Assembly: GCF_016904675.1 (NCBI RefSeq)
Contig: NZ_CP070228.1
Span: 1,736,001 to 1,800,000, forward strand
Source: Arcanobacterium phocisimile
GTDB lineage: Bacteria > Actinomycetota > Actinomycetes > Actinomycetales > Actinomycetaceae
Direction: 5' to 3'
DNA length: 64,000 bases
Each line of letters begins with the position of its first letter. Positions within the stretch are counted from its first letter, which is position 1. A model generated the notes under the pieces. The model did not search any database, had not been told where the DNA came from, and saw nothing but the letters and a program-made list of their open reading frames with translations. The translations under genes and the position numbers were made by a program. This document shows positions 55,917 to 64,000 of the stretch, piece by piece.

Positions 55917-56004
55917 GGAGGATTCGCCTAGTGGCCTATGGCGCACGCTTGGAAAGCGTGTTGGGTGCAAGCCCTCGGGGGTTCGAATCCCCCATCCTCC
56001 GCCA
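55917..56004 (+). tRNA. tRNA-Ser(GGA)
   Basis: An 88-base class II tRNA with encoded CCA at 56002-56004. The acceptor is GGAGGAT/ATCCTCC, anticodon stem CACGC/GCGTG around loop TTGGAAA (anticodon GGA), a long variable arm (TTGGGTGCAAGCCCTC) and T arm GGGGGTTCGAATCCCCC. Confidence 0.95.
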
Positions 56005-56038
56005 AAGCCCCGAGCTATCGATGATAGCTCGGGGCTTT
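56004..56038 (+). terminator. Terminator of tRNA-Ser
   Basis: A perfect 16-bp stem (AAAGCCCCGAGCTATC and complement) with a three-base loop directly follows the tRNA CCA end and finishes in CTTTCGTTAT. Confidence 0.88.
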
Positions 56039-56155
56039 CGTTATACATACCGGTCTTCTGCGTTTAGCAATCATCACAGCACCGATACACCTAGCGATAT
56101 TGAATACCCGTCCGCCACATATCAACGCGAATCCAACAATCCATAGTCGAGGAAC

Positions 56156-57460
56156 TTACCGCATCCCGTCGTCGATATCTCGGAAATTATTATTCAAATG
56201 GCGCTCACGCGGCCCGTGGATGTTGACAAACGGCCAACGCTTGAGATGATGCAACTCCACATCCCACGAGATCTTCGCCCACATGAAGATGATCAGCGCA
56301 ATCAAAATCGAACCGATACCACCTACCGCAATCGACCATCGCGGACCCCACACTTGCCCAATCCAGCCCACCAACGGCGAACCAATTGGCGTGATCCCCA
56401 AATTAACTGCGAAATAAATGGCCAGAACGCGACCACGGAGTTCCGGTGGCGTACTAATTTGAACCAACGTATTGACCGATATGAGGAAGGTCAACATCGT
56501 GAAACCAGTAGGGACCATCAAAATAGCGAAGACCGTATAGGTGGGCGCCATCGAAGCCGCAATGGCAACAACACCGAAAGCAACTGCGTAAACCAACAGC
56601 TTCGAAAAACGTGGAGCCTTGCGGCGAGCAGAAAGCAACGCGCCCGAGAGGGAACCAATCGCCAGCATCGAGCCCAGCAAGCCATATGAACCAGCGCCCT
56701 CACCATAGACTTCGGTAGCCATCAGCGCTTGGGTAACCTGGAAATTGAGGCCTAAGCCAGAGACCACAGCGATCATAACTAAAATCGCTACTATATCGGA
56801 GCGCGTCCGCACATAAGCGAAACCCTCACGTAACATTCCCTTATGCCGTTCAACCACTTTACGCTCGAAGAAATACTTCTCCTTCATAACAGCAAGCGCC
56901 AACACTGGAACGGCGAACAATGCGAAATTGAGAATGAACACCCATCCTGGGCCAACAAGTTCGATCAGTAATCCCGCGAGCGCAGGACCAAAAAGACGAG
57001 CGATATTGAACGACGTCGAATTTAGACTAATAGCGTTGGGTAACGATTTCGTCGGCACTAGTTCTGACAAAAACGTGTTGCGAACCGCTGACGAGAGCGC
57101 GTCTGCGACCCCGGAGAATACCGCTGCAAGGTAAACATGGTACAGTTCAGCCGTATTTGTCACCAACAAAACCCCCATGGCTAGGCCGATGGTAGCCACT
57201 GCGATTTGAGTGATTTGAATTAATCTACGGCGATTGACCCAGTCAGCGAGAACTCCGCCAACCGGTCCAAGAAACATCTGCGGTAAAAATTGGAATGCGG
57301 TAACAAAGCCTACAGCCACTGCAGAATTATCTGTCAATACTGTCAAAACCACCCAAATTTGGCAGACTCGTTGCATCCACACAGCGGTTGCGGATACCAA
57401 ATTTGAAACAAACCACAGACGATAGTTGGGATAGGACAGCGAATGGAAAGTCTTAGACAT
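56156..57460 (-). CDS. MFS transporter (EntS/MFS_3-like)
   Basis: A 434-residue major-facilitator protein with 12 predicted helices. It starts TFHSLSYPNYRLWFVSNLVSA, the pattern of the MFS_3 (enterobactin exporter EntS-like) family, with VGFVTAFQFLPQMFLGPVGGVLADWVNRRRLI holding the loop 2-3 motif, LFGPALAGLLIELVGPGWVFI and GFTMLTFLISVNTLVQI. It probably exports a drug or siderophore. A half match to a DtxR box (CTAACCTAA) lies 21 bases upstream of the ATG but the second half is poor. Confidence 0.92.
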   Translation of the reverse strand: MSKTFHSLSYPNYRLWFVSNLVSATAVWMQRVCQIWVVLTVLTDNSAVAVGFVTAFQFLPQMFLGPVGGVLADWVNRRRLIQITQIAVATIGLAMGVLLVTNTAELYHVYLAAVFSGVADALSSAVRNTFLSELVPTKSLPNAISLNSTSFNIARLFGPALAGLLIELVGPGWVFILNFALFAVPVLALAVMKEKYFFERKVVERHKGMLREGFAYVRTRSDIVAILVMIAVVSGLGLNFQVTQALMATEVYGEGAGSYGLLGSMLAIGSLSGALLSARRKAPRFSKLLVYAVAFGVVAIAASMAPTYTVFAILMVPTGFTMLTFLISVNTLVQISTPPELRGRVLAIYFAVNLGITPIGSPLVGWIGQVWGPRWSIAVGGIGSILIALIIFMWAKISWDVELHHLKRWPFVNIHGPRERHLNNNFRDIDDGMR

Positions 57461-57612
57461 ATATCAACCTCGATAAAAGTCTAACCTAAGGAAATTAAGC
57501 GGGCACGCCTAATCCCATGAGACGCCGAATTCCAGTGCAATATCACGATATTTTACTAAAAACACCCGCAAGCACTCGCACCTCATCCCACTCGTGCGCT
57601 AAATTATATTAG

Positions 57613-58185
57613 GTGAATACCCAATATAATCCACGTCTCGAATACCGCAAGCGCATTCAGCAACGGCAGACTGTCATTTTTGGTTCCATCTCTGCCGTTA
57701 TGGCATTTTTACTTATTGTCAGCACGCTCGTGTGGACCGGGGTCATTCCAGCACCTTTCAACCGCGAATTTTCTAAAGAAGCCGAACCTGCCTACCTCAT
57801 CCCTTGCCCTTCGACCGATATTCAAGCACGCGATCTTTCGACTCTGAGTGCTCGCATTTACAACTCAACCAACATCAATGGTAAAGCTGGCGAAGTCGGG
57901 CAACAGCTAGCCACTTTGGGAGTCACAGTTACGGAAACCTCGAATTGGGCAGGCAAACCACTTCCAGAACCCATCCGAATCATCACCGGGAAAAACGGCG
58001 TTGATGCTGCTTACACTCTGCGAGCATACCTACCTGGATCTGTGATCCACTTTGACGAAACCAATAATTCTGAGATCCTCGACGTCGTCATCGGTAAAGA
58101 TTTTGATGGGACGCAAACCGGCCCTAGCGAGGCAGATATTGCCACCGCGCTAGAGCCGATCGACGGTTGTAAACCAGTGAAGTAA
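57613..58185 (+). CDS. LytR C-terminal-domain membrane protein
   Basis: A 190-residue protein with a basic head (RLEYRKRIQQRQ), one membrane helix (FGSISAVMAFLLIVSTLVW) and an external LytR_C domain: LSARIYNSTNINGKAGEVGQQLATLGVTVTETSNWAG, PIRIITGKNG, AAYTLRAYLPGSVI and ILDVVIGKDFDG. Two cysteines, in LIPCPSTD and DGCKPVK, could form a disulfide. The start is GTG 57613, with no ribosome-binding site. It is convergent with the permease gene, three bases away. Confidence 0.88.
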   Translation: MNTQYNPRLEYRKRIQQRQTVIFGSISAVMAFLLIVSTLVWTGVIPAPFNREFSKEAEPAYLIPCPSTDIQARDLSTLSARIYNSTNINGKAGEVGQQLATLGVTVTETSNWAGKPLPEPIRIITGKNGVDAAYTLRAYLPGSVIHFDETNNSEILDVVIGKDFDGTQTGPSEADIATALEPIDGCKPVK

Positions 58186-58188
58186 AAG

Positions 58189-59559
58189 TTACAGCTGAGG
58201 TTCGCGCTGTAACGCACCCTTTTCGAGTTCCGCACCTGCTGGTGCCGAGGCAGGTGTTGCTGGCTCAATAGTCGTCCCGCGCCACCGCGAAATCGCGCGC
58301 ATCACATGGTAAATGATAATCGCGCCGAACGAACCTAACGCGATACCGGAAAACTCTAAGTCGCCAACGAACAGTGTGTAGTTCGCGATTGCCATAACCA
58401 TTGCAACAGCAGCCGTATTGAGATTGACCGGATCTGAGAAATCAACCTTGTTCTGCACCCAAATGCGAATGCCAAGCATACCGATCATGCCGTAGAGAAC
58501 TGTGGCAGCACCACCTAAAACACCTGCTGGGATAGTAGCAATAGCAGCGCCGAACTTTGGCAATATCGATAGGCACAGCGCAAATCCAGCTGCGACGAGG
58601 TATGCGACAGTTGAATAGATACGAGTAGCTGCCATAACACCGATATTCTCGGCATACGTAGTCGTAGCTGAACCGCCGCCAGAACCGGCAACCATCGTTG
58701 CAAGACCATCTGCAAACAGTGCACGACCCGTGTAGTTATCGAGGTTTTCGCCGGTCATTGCAGCCACTGATTTCACGTGTCCAACATTTTCCGCGACCAA
58801 CACTAAGACCACTGGAATGAACAGCGCAAAGAGTGAGAAGTCAAAGCTTGGTGCACGGAAGTGCGGGAAGCCGACAATATCCGCGGAGGCAACGGCATCG
58901 AAGTTCACTTCTCCGCGAATCATTGCAGTAACATAGCCAATGATGACGCCGAGCAGAATCGATAACCGGCCCATAATACCTTTGAACACCACGGTAGAGA
59001 GCAAGATTGCAACAATTGTCACCGTTGCCGTCACCGGCGCAGCCTGAACATTGTTCCAGGCTGCAGGTGCCAGGTTGAACCCGATGAGTGAAACGATTGC
59101 TCCGGTCACCACTGGTGGCATCAGCACATCAATCCAGCGAGTGCCAGCAAAATGGGCTGCAATACCGATCAGCGCCAGTAGACCACCGGTCATAATGATT
59201 CCGCCCTGAGCCAGCGAAGCCAAACGATCATCGAGTGGCTGGCCCCCGTTGGCCACATAGCCGGTCACTGCTCCAATTGGTGCCAAGAACGCGAAGGATG
59301 AACCGAGGTAGGACGGAATACGTCCCGAGGTGATCAAGATAAAAAGAATGGTTCCGACTCCGGTGAAGAACAACGTCGTTGCCGGATCGAAACCAGTAAT
59401 AAGTGGAACAAGGAATGTCGCCCCAAACATGGCCACCATATGTTGGGCGCCAACCCCGATGGTGATAGGCCATGAAAGGCGTTCGTGTGGGGGAACAATT
59501 TCTCCCGGAGCAATCTTGGTACCATCACCATGAAGTTTCCATGTGAACAGTTGCGACAT
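58189..59559 (-). CDS. NCS2 uracil/xanthine permease (UraA type)
   Basis: A 456-residue transporter of the UraA/xanthine branch of NCS2, which takes up uracil or xanthine with protons. It starts PHERLSWPITIGVGAQHMVAMFGATFLVP, contains GSSFAFLAPIGAV, VLVLVAENVGHVKSVAAMTG (the motif holding a substrate glutamate) and DGLATMVAGSGGGSATTTYAENIGVMAATRI, the TM10 signature. About 13-14 hydrophobic segments. Uracil is the more likely substrate. It differs clearly from the AzgA-type permease at 20716. Confidence 0.94.
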   Translation of the reverse strand: MSQLFTWKLHGDGTKIAPGEIVPPHERLSWPITIGVGAQHMVAMFGATFLVPLITGFDPATTLFFTGVGTILFILITSGRIPSYLGSSFAFLAPIGAVTGYVANGGQPLDDRLASLAQGGIIMTGGLLALIGIAAHFAGTRWIDVLMPPVVTGAIVSLIGFNLAPAAWNNVQAAPVTATVTIVAILLSTVVFKGIMGRLSILLGVIIGYVTAMIRGEVNFDAVASADIVGFPHFRAPSFDFSLFALFIPVVLVLVAENVGHVKSVAAMTGENLDNYTGRALFADGLATMVAGSGGGSATTTYAENIGVMAATRIYSTVAYLVAAGFALCLSILPKFGAAIATIPAGVLGGAATVLYGMIGMLGIRIWVQNKVDFSDPVNLNTAAVAMVMAIANYTLFVGDLEFSGIALGSFGAIIIYHVMRAISRWRGTTIEPATPASAPAGAELEKGALQREPQL

Positions 59560-59658
59560 TCGGTTCTCCTACCGTAATAATCTACATAAACGACCAGAAC
59601 TATACGGAACACATAGCAACAACTGCAAGTCAGGCAACCACGTCACCCTAAATGTGAC

Positions 59659-60180
59659 CTATGCAATGTCGGTATCCACGCGGTACATCACATCGAAATA
59701 CTCAACCACAACGTTCGCAGTTTCATCGAACTCTATGCCGGCCGCGTGAGCATCCTCAGTAAAAACTCGGGTATGTTCCTCTCTCCAATGTTCAAGATCG
59801 CCCTCACCTTCGGCTTGGGCAACGTCTTCAGATATTTCATTGAAGGGTATGAGGTCTACTTGACGATTACGGATCAACGCAACCGGGTTCGCATCCCCGT
59901 CGAGTAAAATTGCGAGGTCGCCGACCTGTGGATATTGTTCGTTGGCCGCATCGTATGCTGGAGCATAGCTAGAGGTAGCCGTCTTATCTCCGTGAACCGC
60001 AAGCAACGCGAGCTTACTTGCACAGCTTCTCGTCCCGTCCCCCAAAGAGAATGCTGGGGGTTCCATCGATACGACGTCCGTAACGCCCATGACACCGGGT
60101 ACTTCAGCTAGTTTTGACCGGACTTTTGCACGCGTCCAAAACGCAGTGAGGTCTTCTGGACTTGGTTCTTCGACATACAT
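59659..60180 (-). CDS. ASCH-domain protein
   Basis: A 173-residue protein with an ASCH domain, a PUA-like RNA or modified-nucleoside binding fold. The motifs are LALLAVHGDKTATSSYAPAY (GxKxxT), PQVGDLAILLDGDANPVALIRNRQVDLIPFNEIS, then AQAEGEGDLEHWREEHTRVF and VVVEYFDVMYRV. Some relatives hydrolyse N4-acylcytidines, which is possible but not shown here. It follows the unknown 424-residue gene by eight bases and belongs to the cysS-rlmB run. Confidence 0.9.
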   Translation of the reverse strand: MYVEEPSPEDLTAFWTRAKVRSKLAEVPGVMGVTDVVSMEPPAFSLGDGTRSCASKLALLAVHGDKTATSSYAPAYDAANEQYPQVGDLAILLDGDANPVALIRNRQVDLIPFNEISEDVAQAEGEGDLEHWREEHTRVFTEDAHAAGIEFDETANVVVEYFDVMYRVDTDIA

Positions 60181-60188
60181 ATTTATTC

Positions 60189-61463
60189 CTAACCTTGCCA
60201 GTTTCGCATGTTACGCCATGTTTCAATATCTGGCTGTTTCCGATCGAGAATATCTCGAACGTACGTTGTAGTACCGATTCGGGTGAAGGCACTCACTAAT
60301 ACCCCAGCTCCGATAACGCCGAGGGTTCTTCCACCGATTCCTCGGCGCTGGCGATGGAACGCGGTTGCGATTAACGCCCCGGCAAGTGCTGACTGAGCCG
60401 CAGAACCAATAGCGACTAGCCACGGCCGATCCAAATAAATGGTGCTCAGCACTTTCATCATCGACGGTTCCAATATGCCTTCACCAGCTAACTCCCACGC
60501 CAGGACATCTTCAAAGGACCAGTCTGTTGGCGATATTAGCTTCGCAGCAGGAATATTTGACAAACTCCCCTCGCTGTTGAGCGCATCGGCTAGTTCGCGC
60601 GGTAACCCTAAGACGCGCACAAGCGTGCGTACAGCCGCCTGCGGCTCGACAAGTAGCGCACGGCGCATATCGTGGAACGTGACGTTGACAATGTCTGCAG
60701 TGGCTAACCGTGCTATTGCACCGGCACCGAGTTCGTCGGTGACGAACTCATGAGCAATTGAGCCATCTTCAATCCACCTAAAAATAGGCAACTCGCCTGT
60801 CCAATCCCACACTAAACGCACATTGTCGCGACGCACCAATAAGGTGGGATGGAATTGGCCATGGATGTTTACTGCGAATGCCATGACATAATTTGGCCGT
60901 GGAAATACCTTCCGGTAGCTTGCTAACGAGTATTCCGATGTCAAGACCCTCAGGTTTCCTAATTTAGAAACCATGATCGGAGCTTGCTGCGCACTGGCCA
61001 TCGATGGAACTTCCGATATCGCCATATCGGTCAGCAACATCATCGGACCTTCATCAAATTCTGGGAACTTCGCACCAAAGACACCGAAATCTAGATCCTG
61101 ATTTTCATTATCCTGTTCTGCAGGATCATCGTCGATATCGGCCTCGACGTCGACGGCCCCGATATCAAGGGGACCATGGACGACTTCACCATCAAGTTCT
61201 ACTGCAACTTTACGAAGCTTTTCTTGCATTTCCACTAAGAGATCACTAACGCTAAGCCCACGGATGACCGTGCCTGCGTCATCAAGCATCGCTACTCGTC
61301 GACGTCGACCGCTAATCGCAACTTCAAATTCGTAGCCGCCGTCTACAGCTTGCCCACGTCCCAAAATTTGCTGGTCGGCAAAAAACTCAGCTATCCGTTC
61401 GACAGTAGTAAGCTGCGGGTCAAAAATATCGATGTGCCCGCGAACTGATCTCCATGATGTCAT
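60189..61463 (-). CDS. Unrecognised protein with C-terminal membrane segments
   Basis: A 424-residue protein I do not recognise. Residues 1-100 form an alpha/beta region (GYEFEVAISGRRRRVAMLDDAGTVIRGL), 100-130 is acidic and probably disordered (DVEADIDDDPAEQDNENQ), and 150-330 is a mixed domain (FPRPNYVMAFAVNIHGQFHPTLLVRRDNV). The last 80 residues contain two hydrophobic segments (LVAIGSAAQSALAGALIATAF and TLGVIGAGVLVSAFTRIG) and a charged tail. It begins two bases after rlmB, so the gene is cotranscribed with the tRNA synthetase and rRNA methylase genes. Confidence 0.7.
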   Translation of the reverse strand: MTSWRSVRGHIDIFDPQLTTVERIAEFFADQQILGRGQAVDGGYEFEVAISGRRRRVAMLDDAGTVIRGLSVSDLLVEMQEKLRKVAVELDGEVVHGPLDIGAVDVEADIDDDPAEQDNENQDLDFGVFGAKFPEFDEGPMMLLTDMAISEVPSMASAQQAPIMVSKLGNLRVLTSEYSLASYRKVFPRPNYVMAFAVNIHGQFHPTLLVRRDNVRLVWDWTGELPIFRWIEDGSIAHEFVTDELGAGAIARLATADIVNVTFHDMRRALLVEPQAAVRTLVRVLGLPRELADALNSEGSLSNIPAAKLISPTDWSFEDVLAWELAGEGILEPSMMKVLSTIYLDRPWLVAIGSAAQSALAGALIATAFHRQRRGIGGRTLGVIGAGVLVSAFTRIGTTTYVRDILDRKQPDIETWRNMRNWQG

Positions 61464-61465
61464 GA

Positions 61466-62449
61466 TTATGCCTTCTTCTGATGAAATTTCCGTCGATTAA
61501 CATCAAGTTGATATAGTGCGATTCCTGTCGCAACGGCTGCATTGAGCGACTCCATGTCAGATGCAATCGGAATTGATGCGATCACATCGCATGTCTCACG
61601 CACAAGACGAGATAGCCCCTTGCCTTCAGAACCAGTGACAACAACCAGAGGGACGTCTGCCATATCTAACGTATCAACAGATTCTTGCCCACCACCATCA
61701 AGGCCGATGACAAAGTAGCCCTCTTCTTTAAGCTCTTCAAGTGCACGCACTAAGTTAGTTTCGCGAGCTACTGGAACTCGAGCAGCCGCACCCGCAGAAA
61801 CTTTCCAGACTGTGGCGTTAACTCCTGCGCTTCGACGCTCGGGAATCAGCACACCATCCGCCCGAAATGCCGACGCCGACCGCATTGCGGCCCCGAGGTT
61901 GTGCGGATCGGTTACCGAATCAAGAGCCACTATGAGCCCTGGTTCCACATGGTCTCGGCCACGAACGATCAACTCATCAAGATCTACGTATTCATATGGC
62001 GGAACTTCAAGAGCAATACCTTGGTGAACTTGACCTTCGGTCATTTTGTCGAGTTCTTGGCGAGTCACTTCGATCAGATCTGCACCAGATTCAGTCGCTG
62101 CACGCAAAACAGTTGCTACTCGCTCATCGTTAGCAAGTGACCCAACAACAAACACTCGAGAAAACGGGATGCCTGACGAAACAATCTCCACAACCGGGTT
62201 ACGACCACTAACTAGCTCGTACCCTTCCGGGGTATGCAAGTGACCGCGTAGCTTAGGACCGGCAGCTTTTTCTGCAGCGGCCTCTCGTGCCACCTTCTTC
62301 TTATACGCTGGATGATAGGTGCGATCTTCGGCTTTTGGAGTTGGTCCTTTACCTTCAAGACCGCGCCGGCGTTGCCCGCCCGAACCTACTTTTGTCCCTT
62401 TTTTCGGACCCTTGCGGATTGCTCCCGGGCGCCCAAAGTGACCTGCCAT
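61466..62449 (-). CDS. rlmB: 23S rRNA (guanosine2251-2'-O)-methyltransferase RlmB
   Basis: A 327-residue SPOUT enzyme. A basic N-terminal extension (GAIRKGPKKGTKVGSGGQRRR) precedes the substrate-binding domain (LVSGRNPVVEIVSSG). The catalytic domain has IVALDSVTDPHNLGAAMRSA, VVTGSEGKGLSRLVRETC and IPIASDMESLNAAVATGIALY, the three SPOUT motifs that form the knot. ATG 62449 shares a base with the cysS TAA stop (TAATG). A longer upstream frame is not coding. RlmB methylates G2251 in the ribosomal P-loop. Confidence 0.95.
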   Translation of the reverse strand: MAGHFGRPGAIRKGPKKGTKVGSGGQRRRGLEGKGPTPKAEDRTYHPAYKKKVAREAAAEKAAGPKLRGHLHTPEGYELVSGRNPVVEIVSSGIPFSRVFVVGSLANDERVATVLRAATESGADLIEVTRQELDKMTEGQVHQGIALEVPPYEYVDLDELIVRGRDHVEPGLIVALDSVTDPHNLGAAMRSASAFRADGVLIPERRSAGVNATVWKVSAGAAARVPVARETNLVRALEELKEEGYFVIGLDGGGQESVDTLDMADVPLVVVTGSEGKGLSRLVRETCDVIASIPIASDMESLNAAVATGIALYQLDVNRRKFHQKKA

Positions 62450-63873
62450 TACTTTTCTCCGATCTTCCAGCGCGCTCCTGACGCCGAATCCTCGACGTGG
62501 ATTCCTGCAGCTAGCAGAGCATCTCTCAAAGAATCTGCTCGTACCCAATCTTTCGCTGCCCGGGCAGCTGCCCGTTCATCAAGAATTGTATGCACAAGTG
62601 CATCCAGCGCATCGTGATAATTCGATCCTACTGCTGACTCATCGCGCCACGGTGATGCACACGGATCCAAACCAAGAACGTCGAGCATAACACGAACAAG
62701 GAGCTGTTCGCGTCGAATGTCGACGTCTTCTTCAGCCACCAAAGCATTATTTCCAGCTGTAACATGTTCATGAATAACCGCGAGCGCCACTGAAACATTG
62801 AGATCATCATCCATAGCAGCAACGAATTCTGCAGGAATCTGCGATAACGGCAGCGAGGCCACCTCGTCTGCTGGCACTTCACCGACAGCATCGACTGAGC
62901 GTTGCACGAATCCGGCAAGTCGATCCCACACCGCACCGGCTTCCGCCAACGTGCGCTCCGAATAAGCGACAGTAGACCGATAATGAACAGTCCCCAAAGC
63001 CAAACGCACTATTACAGCGGGGTGCTCAGCAAGAATATTGGCAACGATCAACGAGTTACCTAATGATTTACTCATCTTCTCGCCGTCGATAGTAACCCAA
63101 GCGTTATGCATCCAATACTGCGCAAAGCCGTAGCCGGCACCATGAGATTGTGCCTGTTCGTTCTCGTGGTGCGGGAATCGTAAATCAATTCCGCCTGCGT
63201 GAATATCAAATTCTTCACCCAAGTACTTTCCGGCCATAGCTGAACATTCCAAATGCCAACCCGGCCGGCCTCTTCCCCACGGGGTATCCCAAGCGGCCGT
63301 TCCCGGCTCCCCTGGCTTCTCAGCCTTCCACAAGGCAAAGTCACGCGGGTTGCGTTTGTCAGGTTCGACATCGTCGTCAGAAAAATCATCTAGCGTTTGG
63401 CGGGTAAGCGAGCCATAGTCAGGCAAGGATGCAACATCGAAATAGACGTTACCTGAATCTCCAGGATAGGCATGACCTTGATCAATCAATCGTTCAATAA
63501 AAGCGATCATCTCTGGAATGTGGCCAGTTGCGCGTGGCTCATACGTTGGCCGTAATACGCCAAGCGCATCGTAAGCCTTGGTAAATTCATTTTCGTAAAT
63601 ATATGCGTGAGCCCAGAACTCGCGACCAGCTTCAGCGGATTTCGCCAAGATCTTGTCATCGATATCGGTAACGTTACGTACCATCGTCGTCTCAAATCCA
63701 CGACGACGCAGCCACCGTACCAGGACGTCGAACGCCAATGCTGAGCGCATATGACCAATATGCGGCGACCCCTGAACCGTGGCACCACAAAGATAAATAC
63801 CAACTTTGCCCGGGAGCAGGGAAGTGAACTCGCGCATCGAGCGCGTTGCTGAGTCATAAATATGTAGTGCCAT
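62449..63873 (-). CDS. cysS: Cysteinyl-tRNA synthetase
   Basis: A 474-residue class I aminoacyl-tRNA synthetase. The HIGH motif is in YLCGATVQGSPHIGHMRSAL and the KMSKS motif in MSKSLGNSL. Zinc ligands include C29 and those near GWHLECSAM and PHHENEQ. The C-terminal DALR domain and a short tail complete the normal length. The gene is first in a run with rlmB, an unknown gene and the ASCH gene. The 127 bases upstream, to the window end, hold a possible promoter and no other gene. Confidence 0.97.
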   Translation of the reverse strand: MALHIYDSATRSMREFTSLLPGKVGIYLCGATVQGSPHIGHMRSALAFDVLVRWLRRRGFETTMVRNVTDIDDKILAKSAEAGREFWAHAYIYENEFTKAYDALGVLRPTYEPRATGHIPEMIAFIERLIDQGHAYPGDSGNVYFDVASLPDYGSLTRQTLDDFSDDDVEPDKRNPRDFALWKAEKPGEPGTAAWDTPWGRGRPGWHLECSAMAGKYLGEEFDIHAGGIDLRFPHHENEQAQSHGAGYGFAQYWMHNAWVTIDGEKMSKSLGNSLIVANILAEHPAVIVRLALGTVHYRSTVAYSERTLAEAGAVWDRLAGFVQRSVDAVGEVPADEVASLPLSQIPAEFVAAMDDDLNVSVALAVIHEHVTAGNNALVAEEDVDIRREQLLVRVMLDVLGLDPCASPWRDESAVGSNYHDALDALVHTILDERAAARAAKDWVRADSLRDALLAAGIHVEDSASGARWKIGEK

Positions 63874-64000
63874 GGTTCAATTTTACACGGAAAGTCCCAC
63901 ATATCTTGCGCGCACGTGGCTGCCCGTGGAAAACACCTTTTATCCGCAACTGACGGTAACCGGCTACGCTATTAAGTCGAATATCGATAAATATTCTTCA

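Noticed and set aside
57481-57489. CTAACCTAA upstream of the MFS gene as a DtxR/IdeR iron box
   Set aside because: One half matches the consensus fully but the other half matches only about three of nine bases.

Overview
The window is ordinary chromosomal DNA of a mid-GC, Gram-positive actinobacterium. I place it in the Actinomycetaceae, most like Arcanobacterium or Trueperella. The reasons are actinobacterial marker families (DUF3027, DUF3263, DUF4032, LytR_C proteins, a Glp/GlpR-type pair), sortase motifs of the LAKTG form, purifying-type gene order (dnaX-recR, cysS-rlmB, tdh-kbl, trkH-trkA) and a moderate base composition. The species call is inference from reading, not from a search. I see no insertion sequence, prophage, integron or CRISPR array.

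Layout. 1-4.8 kb: rsmI, a DsrE-like protein, then an ABC-2 exporter with its own LuxR-type two-component system. 4.9-7.4 kb: a wall-anchored beta-helix/Rib surface protein whose signal peptide seems split by a one-base frame break, and a DUF2314-like protein with a cysteine-rich tail. 7.4-12.1 kb: a cell-division neighbourhood (MoeA/Glp, its probable membrane receptor GlpR/SepX and an alpha/beta-hydrolase-like protein without a nucleophile), 5-formyltetrahydrofolate cyclo-ligase, a CpaB-like SAF protein and MscL. 12.1-16.6 kb: a 1427-residue protein that keeps the fold order of a DUF4011-type helicase-nuclease but has lost its catalytic residues, overlapping a 76-residue partner. 16.7-24.7 kb: trhO, tRNA-Arg, a universal stress protein, an NlpC/P60 hydrolase, a DtxR-type regulator, a purine permease, manA, DUF3027 and a cold-shock protein.

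24.9-33.5 kb: a TPM-domain coiled-coil membrane protein with a PspA partner, an NYN-domain protein, an OmpR-type two-component system with a probable self-binding direct repeat, lipid acyltransferase plus SDR, and an HD-like protein without the HD aspartate. 33.8-40.2 kb: a CPBP-like membrane protein, groEL under two tandem CIRCE operators, LytR_C and DUF3263 proteins, ung and a thioester (TQXA) adhesin. 40.3-50.8 kb: threonine degradation (tdh-kbl), potassium uptake (trkH, probably leaderless, and trkA), an alanine/sodium symporter, tRNA-Thr, a DsbA-like protein, a membrane Ser/Thr kinase and an MsmX/UgpC-type ATPase. 50.9-64 kb: DUF4032 protein, recR, dnaX, SRP RNA, tRNA-Ser, an MFS exporter, a LytR_C protein, a uracil/xanthine permease, an ASCH protein, an unknown protein, rlmB and cysS.

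Themes. Several genes are full-length but catalytically dead by motif (helicase-nuclease, HD protein, alpha/beta hydrolase). Three promoters appear to give leaderless mRNAs. Four exact DnaA boxes (TTATCCACA) lie in three intergenic regions, more than chance would give.
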